DNA of 12,859 bases, taken from Planctomycetota bacterium. GTDB lineage: Bacteria > Planctomycetota > Planctomycetia > Gemmatales > Gemmataceae. The notes below the pieces were generated by a model, which made no database searches, was not told where the DNA came from, and saw only the letters and a list, made by a program, of their open reading frames with translations. The translations under genes and the position numbers were made by a program. The DNA lies in NCBI GenBank assembly GCA_018970845.1, contig JAGWVO010000067.1:1-12859 (forward strand). The letters run 5' to 3'. Positions 1-6,674 of the stretch are shown here, in pieces (position 1 is the stretch's first letter; the number at the start of each line of letters is the position of its first letter).

Positions 1-1050
1 TGGAACTTTCCGCTGGCCATTCCGTGCGGCATGACGGCGGCGGCATTGGCGGCCGGTTGCGCCACGGTGCTCAAGCCAGCCGAGCCATCCGCGGTGGTGG
101 GCGCCCTGCTGCACGGCATTTTCCTCGAGGCGGGCGTGCCACCGGAGGCGCTCGCCCTGGCTCAGGGGCCTGGCGAAACGGTCGGGGACGCGTTGGTCGG
201 CCATCCGCAGACATCGGTGATCGCCTTCACAGGCTCGCTCAAGGTGGGAGCCCTCATCAACGAACGGGCCTCGCGGCTGGTTCCCGGACAGCACCACTTC
301 AAGCGCGTCCTTGCCGAAATGGGAGGCAAGAACGCCGTCATCATCGACGACGACGCCGACCTGGACGAGGCCATCCGCTCGGTGCTGGCCGGGGCGTTCG
401 GTTACCAGGGGCAGAAGTGCTCGGCTTGCTCGAGGCTCCTGGTTCCCGCGGGCATGCATGACGCCATCACCGCCCGATTGGCGGACGCCGCGCGCGTGCT
501 GACGATGGGCCCCGCGGAGAACCCGTCGTTCGCGCTGGGCCCGGTGATCGACGACGAGGCCAGGGTGAGAATCGAGGCGGCCATCGGGGAGGGCCGCAAG
601 CGGGGCAACGAGATTCTCGGCATGTCGGCGGGCCGATTGACCGACGAGGGGAGTTTCGTGGCTCCGGCCATCTTCACCGGCCTGACACCGGCCGACCCGC
701 TTGTCCGGGACGAGGTTTTCGGGCCCGTGCTGGCGGTACTGCCCTACCGCGACTTCGACGAGGCCATCCTTCTGGCCAACGACACGCCCTTCGCGCTGAC
801 GGCGGGACTACACTCCCGAAGCCCGGCGCGGATCGGGCGATTCGCCCGCGAGGCGCGCGCGGGCAACCTCTATGTGAACCGCAAGGTGACAGGCGCGGTG
901 GTCGACCGGCAACCTTTCGGCGGCTACGGCTTCTCGGGAATCGGCGCGAAGGCGGGAGGCCCGGATTATCTGCAGCAGTTCATGATCGCCAGGACGGTGA
1001 CGGAAAACACCATGCGCCGGGGATTCAGCCCGGAAACGGTCGGCCCGTGA
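1..1050 (+). CDS. L-glutamate gamma-semialdehyde (P5C) dehydrogenase-type aldehyde dehydrogenase, 5'-truncated by the window edge
   Basis: The open frame enters from base 1 (first residues WNFPLAIPCG) and stops at TGA 1048-1050, so the true start lies off the left edge and the Met at base 31 is internal. About 349 residues are visible, against roughly 515 for a stand-alone RocA/PruA. Seen: the WNFPLAI and VLKPAEPS cofactor-binding motifs, FTGS, the general-base glutamate in EMGGKN (visible residue 106), the catalytic cysteine in GQKCSACSR (visible residue 140), EVFGPVL, and an FGGYGFSG...KAGGPDYL end. The GQKCSACSR block and AGGPDYL tail are characteristic of P5C dehydrogenases, which oxidise glutamate semialdehyde to glutamate with NAD+ in proline catabolism. 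The protein ends just after the ALDH domain, so there is no PutA-type C-terminal extension. A fused proline dehydrogenase N-terminus cannot be excluded because that part is missing. It converges on the next gene with only 9 bp between stops. The family call is firm; the exact substrate is inferred. Confidence 0.9.
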   Translation, partial: WNFPLAIPCGMTAAALAAGCATVLKPAEPSAVVGALLHGIFLEAGVPPEALALAQGPGETVGDALVGHPQTSVIAFTGSLKVGALINERASRLVPGQHHFKRVLAEMGGKNAVIIDDDADLDEAIRSVLAGAFGYQGQKCSACSRLLVPAGMHDAITARLADAARVLTMGPAENPSFALGPVIDDEARVRIEAAIGEGRKRGNEILGMSAGRLTDEGSFVAPAIFTGLTPADPLVRDEVFGPVLAVLPYRDFDEAILLANDTPFALTAGLHSRSPARIGRFAREARAGNLYVNRKVTGAVVDRQPFGGYGFSGIGAKAGGPDYLQQFMIARTVTENTMRRGFSPETVGP

Positions 1051-1059
1051 AACTTCCGC

Positions 1060-2067
1060 TCAAGGGATGATTTCACCACCCGCGCGGGTAGCCAGAGCGC
1101 CAATGGCGGCAATCGACATTCCCTCGGCCAGCGAACGGACCGAACCATCGGCCATGGCCACATTCGCCACGCCGCTGTGCAGCGAGGAAAACAGGTAGCC
1201 CCACTCGTTGGAACCGTTGATCTTGATCGGCGTGGGCGGGTTGCCTGAAACCGCCGGGGCCGCCATCGCCCCGCACCAGTTGATGGCCTGGCCGATCTCA
1301 TACGGATTGTCGTTGGTGGCCCAGGCGCCGCCGCGGGCCCGAACGCAGTTGGCCACCGTGTTGTTTGCCGAAGCCGTGGCCAGCATCCTGCCGTTGCGAT
1401 ACAGGTCCTCACGCCCGGCGTTTTCACCGACCATGATCGTGTTTGAAGTGCCATCGAGAATGTTCGAGAGCCGGTTGGAAGGCTTGGGGTCGGTCGCCAG
1501 GTTCCATCCCGTCATCACTCCCGAACGGTCGCCGGTGAGCGCCGCGGCGCCCGTCAGGCCGGCGACGGCGTTGAAGGTGGTGGCGATGCCCTCGGGGGCG
1601 AAGTAGTCGGTGACGGCGCCAACCTTGTTGGGAGGCACGGTTTCATATTTGTCCTGGATGCGGTCAGGGTTGGGCGTCGTCGGGCACTGCAGCATCTTGA
1701 TCTTGGTTTGCGCCAGCGTGCCGTTTTGGCCGATCCACCAGTTCTCGGTGAGGTCGAACTTGGTCATGATGGCTCCCTGCTCAACGAAGGGAAGCACATC
1801 GGGAATCCAGCTCCGCTGGGCGGCTTCGGGAAAAGCAGCGCTTTTGAAAACCCGCTTGGAAATCGGAAACTCGCCACGGGAACTCTCGTAGTTGAGCAGC
1901 GACAGCGCCAACTGCTTGAGGTTGTTGGTGCAACTCATGCGGTTGGCGGCCTCGCGCACCTTCTGCACCGCCGGAACCAGCAGGCCGATCAGCACGGCGA
2001 TGATGGCGATGACCACCAGAAGTTCGATCAATGTGAACGCCGCGCGACGGCAGGATTCCCTTGGCAT
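1060..2067 (-). CDS. DUF1559 pseudopilin-like protein (prepilin-type N-terminus, H-X9-DG C-terminus)
   Basis: This is a 335-residue protein on the minus strand. After a short basic leader comes a type IV prepilin signature: RRAAFTLIELLVV, with probable cleavage A10/F11 and the glutamate at +5 of the mature protein (E15), then a hydrophobic helix to about residue 33. Next is the conserved stretch VQKVREAANRMSC TNNLKQL (34-52). The DUF1559 body contains DGTSNTIMVGE (205-215) and a terminal H-X9-DG motif (H297 to D307-G308). This architecture is hugely expanded in Planctomycetota. The proteins are expected to be processed by a prepilin peptidase and held at the membrane or assembled as pseudopilins, but no biochemical role is established. 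The start at 2067 is supported by GGAG (plus-strand CTCC 2077-2080) 9 nt upstream. It is divergent from an NtrB/NtrC-like pair and has a sigma-54-like promoter, so it may be that pair's target. Confidence 0.93.
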   Translation of the reverse strand: MPRESCRRAAFTLIELLVVIAIIAVLIGLLVPAVQKVREAANRMSCTNNLKQLALSLLNYESSRGEFPISKRVFKSAAFPEAAQRSWIPDVLPFVEQGAIMTKFDLTENWWIGQNGTLAQTKIKMLQCPTTPNPDRIQDKYETVPPNKVGAVTDYFAPEGIATTFNAVAGLTGAAALTGDRSGVMTGWNLATDPKPSNRLSNILDGTSNTIMVGENAGREDLYRNGRMLATASANNTVANCVRARGGAWATNDNPYEIGQAINWCGAMAAPAVSGNPPTPIKINGSNEWGYLFSSLHSGVANVAMADGSVRSLAEGMSIAAIGALATRAGGEIIP

Positions 2068-2102
2068 GGATGATCACTCCGGCTTTGAGTCATAGTTGAT
2101 AA

Positions 2103-2118
2103 GCATTTGTCATGCCAA
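2103..2118 (-). promoter_or_regulatory. Candidate sigma-54 (-24/-12) promoter for the DUF1559 gene
   Basis: Read on the minus strand, the site is TTGGCATG-ACAA-ATGC followed by TT. Against TGGCACG-N4-TTGCW it keeps the invariant GG (2116-2115) and GC (2104-2103) with exactly 10 nt between them, and differs at only two other consensus positions. The predicted start site is near 2091, giving a leader of about 24 nt with the GGAG ribosome binding site (2080-2077) properly placed before the ATG at 2067. Motif and geometry are seen directly; promoter function is inferred. The neighbouring gene encodes a sigma-54-dependent activator, which makes the call more plausible. Confidence 0.55.
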
Positions 2119-2189
2119 GCGAAAGCCCCGAGACGCCCCATGGATTGAGCCCCTTTCGGGATAAGGCTGATCAAATCCACGCCATAGCA

Positions 2190-2214
2190 GGCGCAATTCG
2201 CGCCACCGCGATTT
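2190..2214. promoter_or_regulatory. Overlapping inverted repeats, candidate operator/enhancer in the divergent intergenic region
   Basis: Two overlapping dyads are present. One is GGCGC-N5-GCGCC (2190-2204, perfect arms). The other is AATTCGCG-CCAC-CGCGATTT (2195-2214, one mismatch per 8-bp arm). They centre about 105-113 bp upstream of the predicted sigma-54 start site of the DUF1559 gene, a usual distance for NtrC-family enhancer sites, and 30-55 bp before the kinase ATG, where a bound protein could also autoregulate the kinase/regulator pair. No clear sigma-70 promoter or Shine-Dalgarno is visible for the kinase. The rest of 2068-2244 shows nothing further beyond the promoter. Confidence 0.4.
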
Positions 2215-2244
2215 CAGCCTCCGTTTCCCGGTAACATCTAATGC

Positions 2245-3588
2245 ATGTCACGAGGCTTGCCTTTTCAGGTGCTGGCTCCCGTCATCCTGCTTCTGGCGGG
2301 ATTCCTTTCGCTATTGGCATGGCTGGGCGCCAGCCAACACCAGCAGTCCCGGGCCGAAGCGCTGCTCAGGCTTAAAAGGTTGGCCGCCGCGTGCGCCGGC
2401 GTGACCATACCGCGAACGCCCCTGGTGCTGGAAATCATGAGCGACATGTCGGGAGCCGAACTCGTGGTTTGCGGACCGGACGGAATCCCCGTGGTGGACG
2501 AGGCCGGCAACGCCCTGTCCACGCTGCCGGTCAGCGGGCCGTTGCCGAGCGCACCGACACCCGGGAACCTCGACTGGCCCGACAGGCGCTGGTTGGCCAG
2601 CCTGGTGCCGCTCGACAAGGAAAGCCGGTATTTCCTTGCGGCTCTCGTCGACCGCGATCCGATCGACCGCGCCGCGCGCGACGCCTTGGCGGGCACCATT
2701 GTCGCGGGTACCGCCGCGGGCCTTCCCTGCGTGGCCATGGCTCTATGGCTCGCCTCGCGCCTGGGCGGGAGGATCGCCCGGCTGAAACGGCAGACGGAAC
2801 GGATCGCCCATGGCGACTTCGCTCCCATCGACATCCCCTCGGGCACGACGGAACTTGAGGACCTCGGCCGGGCCGTCAACGCCATGGCCAGCCGTCTCCG
2901 GGCGCACGAGGAGGAATCGCGCGCCGCGGAACGAGCGAGCCTGGTGGGCCAGTTGGGCGCCGGGGTGGCGCACCAGGTCCGCAACGCCGCGACGGGAGCC
3001 CGCCTGGCCATCCAGCTCCACGCGAAGTCGGCGGGGGAACCGATGTCGGAGGAACTCGCCGTGGCCATCCGCCAACTCGACCTCATCGAACTGCAATCGC
3101 GCCAGATGATGGACTTGGCCAGGCCCCCCCGCTTGGACAGGGAACCCGTGGATCCCGCGGCGCTGCTGGACGATGTGGTGGCCCTGGCGGGCCCGAAATG
3201 CCGCCACGCGATGATCACGCTGGATTGGAGCCGCCCCGTGATCCCGGCACCGGCGATTCACGCCGACGCCGAAGCCCTGCGAATGGCGATTCTCAACATC
3301 GTCATGAATGCCGTCGAGGCGGCGGGCCCCCGCGGACTCGTGCGGGTGAGCCTGGCCTGGGGCCCGGATGGCTCCGCCACATTCACGGTCGCCGACAACG
3401 GACCCGGGCCGCCGCCCCGGCTGGCCGGGCGGCTTTTCGAGCCGTTCGCCAGCGGCAAGCGGGAGGGCATCGGCCTGGGCCTCGCCGTCGCCCGCAGGGT
3501 GGCACGGGATCATGGCGGCGATGTAAGCTGGCGCCGTGACCGCGACGAGACAGTCTTCACGCTGAGGATCAAAGCGCCAACGCCATGA
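2245..3588 (+). CDS. Membrane sensor histidine kinase, NtrB/PilS-like, partner of the downstream NtrC-type regulator
   Basis: This 447-residue protein has TM1 at about 7-29, a small extracytoplasmic sensor region (about 30-146), TM2 at about 147-170, HAMP (about 170-222), then HisKA and HATPase domains. The phospho-acceptor is His243 in GVAHQVRN. The N box is MAILNIVMNAVEAA (348-360, N351/N355), G1 is VADNGPGPP, the F box is LFEPFASG and G2 is EGIGLGLAVARRVA. The kinase should autophosphorylate and pass phosphate to Asp52 of the regulator encoded just downstream. Oddities: the residue after the histidine is Gln rather than the usual Glu/Asp of HEIRNP-type kinases, the block continues N-A-A-T instead of N-P-L, and there is no PAS domain. 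No good Shine-Dalgarno precedes ATG 2245; an out-of-frame ATG lies at 2241. The start is kept because it begins immediately before TM1. The signal sensed is unknown. Confidence 0.93.
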   Translation: MSRGLPFQVLAPVILLLAGFLSLLAWLGASQHQQSRAEALLRLKRLAAACAGVTIPRTPLVLEIMSDMSGAELVVCGPDGIPVVDEAGNALSTLPVSGPLPSAPTPGNLDWPDRRWLASLVPLDKESRYFLAALVDRDPIDRAARDALAGTIVAGTAAGLPCVAMALWLASRLGGRIARLKRQTERIAHGDFAPIDIPSGTTELEDLGRAVNAMASRLRAHEEESRAAERASLVGQLGAGVAHQVRNAATGARLAIQLHAKSAGEPMSEELAVAIRQLDLIELQSRQMMDLARPPRLDREPVDPAALLDDVVALAGPKCRHAMITLDWSRPVIPAPAIHADAEALRMAILNIVMNAVEAAGPRGLVRVSLAWGPDGSATFTVADNGPGPPPRLAGRLFEPFASGKREGIGLGLAVARRVARDHGGDVSWRRDRDETVFTLRIKAPTP

Positions 3589-4958
3589 ACCGGATCCTGA
3601 TTGTTGACGATGACGAGGCCATCGCCTGGGCGCTCTCCCGCGCGCTGGCCGGCCCCGGCCGCGAGACCGTTTCCGTCGCCTCGGCCGAGGAGGCGCTCGA
3701 GCGGGCCCGCCGGATCTCCTTCAATCTCGTGTTCCTCGACATCAGGCTTCCCGGGCAGGACGGACTCGCGGTGCTGCAGGCCCTCCGGTCGCTCACCGGA
3801 GGGGCGCCCGTGGTGGTGATGACGGGCCATGGCACGCTCCAAACCGCGGTGAGGGCCGTGGAGGAGGGAGCCTTCGACTACCTCAGCAAGCCGTTCGACC
3901 TGGATGTGGCCCTGGCCTGCGCCTGGCGGGCCCTGTCCCGGGCTCCCGCCGCCGAGGCGAACCGGCAGCCCGCGGGGGTGTCCGAAGCGCCCGAACTGAC
4001 CGGTTCATCCCCTGCCATGCAGGAGGTGTTCAAGCGCGTCGCGTTGGCCGCGGGCTCGGCCGCGACGGTACTCGTGACGGGCGAAAGCGGCACGGGCAAG
4101 GAACTGGTGGCTCGCGCCATCCACCGCCACGGCCCGCGCGCCGCCGAACCGTTCGTGCCGGTGCATGTGGCGGCCCTCAACCCGGGCATTCTGGAAAGCG
4201 AGTTGTTCGGCCATGAACGGGGAGCCTTCACCGGCGCCACGCAGTCGGCCCCGGGGCTTTTGGCGCTTGCCGGCAAGGGAACCATCTTCCTCGACGAGGT
4301 CGCCGAAATTCCCCCGTCGGCCCAGGTGAAGCTGCTGCGGGTTCTCGAGCAGGGGGCATGGAACCCGGTCGGATCGGCCCGGGAACAAAGGCTCGAGGCA
4401 AGGGTGGTGGCCGCGACCCACCAGAACCTTGAGCGCCTGTGCGCCGAAGGTCGCTTCCGCCAAGACCTGTTTTTCCGCCTCAATGTGTTCGGCATCCACC
4501 TGCCTCCGCTCCGGGACCGCAAGGAGGATATCGGCGCGCTCGCGGCGGACATCGTTCGCCGGCTCGACCCTCGCTGCCTTCCCGTTCCGGCGGAGACCCT
4601 GGCGGCGCTTGGGGCAAGGGCCTGGGCGGGAAACATCCGCGAACTGCGCAACGCCCTTGAGCACGCCGCCATCCTGGCGAGGGGAGGCCCGGTCCTCCCC
4701 GAGCATCTGCCGCCGCCATCAAGGCGCGACGCCGCCCCCCCCGACGAGTTGCGCGAGGCCATCGGGCGCTGGCTTGACGATGCCATCGGCCATGGCGACG
4801 ACCCGCGCGACCTGTGGGAACGCTTCACGGGCATCGCCGAACCGGCGATCATCGACGATGTCCTGCGGCGCACGGGCGGCAACAGGCTCAAGGCGGCGCA
4901 GTGGCTTGGCATGAACCGGAGCACCCTGAGGCGCAAAATGAGCGACGGCGCCGAGTAA
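3585..4958 (+). CDS. Sigma-54-dependent response regulator, NtrC family
   Basis: This 457-residue protein has the three-part NtrC architecture. The receiver (1-120) carries the acidic pocket D8-D10, phospho-acceptor Asp52 in FLDIRLPG, T80 and K102. The AAA+ sigma-54 interaction domain (about 138-375) carries Walker A GESGTGKE (166-173), the sigma-54-contacting loop GAFTGA (213-218), Walker B TIFLDE (D237-E238) and the FRQDLFFRL/LPPLRDR sensor region. A Fis-type helix-turn-helix closes the protein (GGNRLKAAQWLGMNRSTLRR, 431-450). It should activate sigma-54 promoters by ATP hydrolysis once phosphorylated. Its ATG overlaps the kinase stop (ATGA, 3585-3588), implying translational coupling and a cognate pair. 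A slightly unusual feature is VHVAALNP where most relatives have VNCAAL. The divergent DUF1559 gene with a sigma-54-like promoter is the obvious candidate target; that link is inferred. Confidence 0.95.
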   Translation: MNRILIVDDDEAIAWALSRALAGPGRETVSVASAEEALERARRISFNLVFLDIRLPGQDGLAVLQALRSLTGGAPVVVMTGHGTLQTAVRAVEEGAFDYLSKPFDLDVALACAWRALSRAPAAEANRQPAGVSEAPELTGSSPAMQEVFKRVALAAGSAATVLVTGESGTGKELVARAIHRHGPRAAEPFVPVHVAALNPGILESELFGHERGAFTGATQSAPGLLALAGKGTIFLDEVAEIPPSAQVKLLRVLEQGAWNPVGSAREQRLEARVVAATHQNLERLCAEGRFRQDLFFRLNVFGIHLPPLRDRKEDIGALAADIVRRLDPRCLPVPAETLAALGARAWAGNIRELRNALEHAAILARGGPVLPEHLPPPSRRDAAPPDELREAIGRWLDDAIGHGDDPRDLWERFTGIAEPAIIDDVLRRTGGNRLKAAQWLGMNRSTLRRKMSDGAE

Positions 4959-5021
4959 GCTTGACTCTCGCATTGAAAAAACCCGCCCCATGCCGATGAT
5001 TGCCATGGGAAACGGGAAAGC

Positions 5022-6674
5022 ATGGGGACTGGTGGCATGAATCCGTTCGCGTGGGTCTTGGGAATGGCTTCCCTCGTGGCCTCGGCCAACCGCCCCCATG
5101 TGCTGCTGGTGTGCGTCGACGACCTCAAGCCGGCGCTGGGTTGCTTCGGCGACAAGCTGGCCATCACGCCCAACCTCGACGCCCTGGCCGCCCGCGGGGT
5201 GCGCTTCGAGGCGGCCTACTGCAACCAGGCCGTCTGCTCGCCCTCGCGCAATTCCCTGCTGGTCGGCAAGAGGCCCCAGACGCTCGGCATCTACGACCTG
5301 GCCACGAACTTCCGCAAGGCCGCCCCCGATGCCGTCACCCTGCCGCAGCGGTTCAAGGCGGCGGGCTATCGCACCGAAGCCATGGGAAAGGTGTTCCATG
5401 TCGGCCATGGCAACCATGAGGATGCCGCCTCCTGGTCGGTCCCCCATTTCCAGGCCAAGACGGTCGGCTACGCCCTGCCGGAAAACCGGTTGTCGCAGAC
5501 CCGCGAAGGAGCCCTCTTTGAAAACATGAATCCCAAGGACATGCCGAAGGGCCCGGCATGGGAAAACGCCGATGTCCCCGACGACGCCTATGGCGACGGC
5601 GTCATCTCCCGGGAGGCCGTGGCGCGCCTGAAGGCCGCGGCGGCCAGGCCCGACCAGCCTTTCCTCATGGCCGTGGGTTTCCTGAAGCCCCACCTGCCGT
5701 TCTGCGCCCCCAGGAAGTATTGGAACATGCACGATCCGGCCAAGTTCCAACTCGCGCCAGTCCGCGTGCCGCCCGAGGGGGCGCCATCTTGGGCGCCGCA
5801 ATTCGGCGGCGAACTGCGCAACTACAAGGACATGCCGGCCAAGGACGCCATTGCCGAATCCGTCCAGAGGAAACTGATCCACGGCTACTATGCCGCGGCA
5901 AGCTACATGGATGCCCAGCTTGGAAAGGTGTTGGCAACCCTGAGGGAAACGGGCCTTGAGGACAAGACCATCGTCGTCCTTTGGGGCGACCATGGCTGGC
6001 ACCTGGGCGACCACGGCATGTGGTGCAAGCACACCAATTACGAACAGGCCACGAGAATCCCGCTGATCGTGGCGGCGCCCGGAATCACCAGGCCCGCCGC
6101 CACCAAGGCTCTTGTGGAAACCGTGGACATCTACCCAACCCTGTGCGAACTGGCGGGCATCGGGGCGCCACCGGGCCTCGATGGATCCAGCTTCGCGAAG
6201 GTTCTCGCCGACCCCGCGGCCAAGGCCCGCGAAAGCGTCATCCATGTCTACCCGAGGGGCCAACGGCTGGGTCGCGCCATCCGCACCGAAACGCACAGGC
6301 TTGTGGAATGGAAGCCGGTTGGCGCGCCATCGGGCGAGGCCACTTACGAGCTTTACGACTACGCGAACGATCCCCTGGAAACCCGCAATATCGCCGGCAA
6401 GGACAAGGCGGTTCTGAACCGCCTGAAGGCCATGCTCGCCGCCCACCCCGAACCCAGGGCGCAAGTCCGGTCCGCGGCGGGCAACCCCATCGACCGCGCC
6501 GAGCTTTTCAAGCGCAAGGACGCCAACAACGACGGCAAGTTGACGCGGGCCGAGTTCCTCGCCAACCAACCCGACCCTGACAAGGCGCCGGCAAGGTTCA
6601 TTCAATTCGACTCCGACAAGGATGGCGTCCTGAGCCGCGAAGAATTCATCCTCATGGGAAGGAAGCCCGGATGA
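5022..6674 (+). CDS. Secreted sulfatase, iduronate-2-sulfatase-like, with C-terminal EF-hand pair
   Basis: This is a 550-residue type I sulfatase. After a short hydrophobic signal peptide (cleavage probably near residue 22) come metal-binding D33-D34 in VCVDDLKPALG, the formylglycine motif C72-S-P-S-R76, KVFHVGHG (123-130), FLKPHLPF (220-227), GDHGWHLGDHG (322-332) and CKHTNYE. KPHLPF and KHTN-type motifs are typical of the iduronate-2-sulfatase-like branch. C72 must be converted to formylglycine by a maturase encoded elsewhere. The tail (about 488-550) adds two canonical EF-hand loops, D500-E511 (D-N-D-G...E) and D530-E541, predicting calcium binding. There are two possible starts: ATG 5022, and ATG 5037 with the more conventional signal peptide; 5022 has GGGAA shortly upstream. 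The 63-bp gap 4959-5021 holds no clear promoter or terminator. The stop overlaps the next gene (ATGA 6671-6674). Enzyme class is firm, the sulfated substrate unknown. Confidence 0.93.
   Translation: MGTGGMNPFAWVLGMASLVASANRPHVLLVCVDDLKPALGCFGDKLAITPNLDALAARGVRFEAAYCNQAVCSPSRNSLLVGKRPQTLGIYDLATNFRKAAPDAVTLPQRFKAAGYRTEAMGKVFHVGHGNHEDAASWSVPHFQAKTVGYALPENRLSQTREGALFENMNPKDMPKGPAWENADVPDDAYGDGVISREAVARLKAAAARPDQPFLMAVGFLKPHLPFCAPRKYWNMHDPAKFQLAPVRVPPEGAPSWAPQFGGELRNYKDMPAKDAIAESVQRKLIHGYYAAASYMDAQLGKVLATLRETGLEDKTIVVLWGDHGWHLGDHGMWCKHTNYEQATRIPLIVAAPGITRPAATKALVETVDIYPTLCELAGIGAPPGLDGSSFAKVLADPAAKARESVIHVYPRGQRLGRAIRTETHRLVEWKPVGAPSGEATYELYDYANDPLETRNIAGKDKAVLNRLKAMLAAHPEPRAQVRSAAGNPIDRAELFKRKDANNDGKLTRAEFLANQPDPDKAPARFIQFDSDKDGVLSREEFILMGRKPG

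Noticed and set aside
5008..5021. GG-N10-GC spacing before the first sulfatase, resembling a sigma-54 element
   Set aside because: Only the GG and GC match the consensus, the surrounding bases do not, and the implied start site would fall inside or within a few bases of the coding start.
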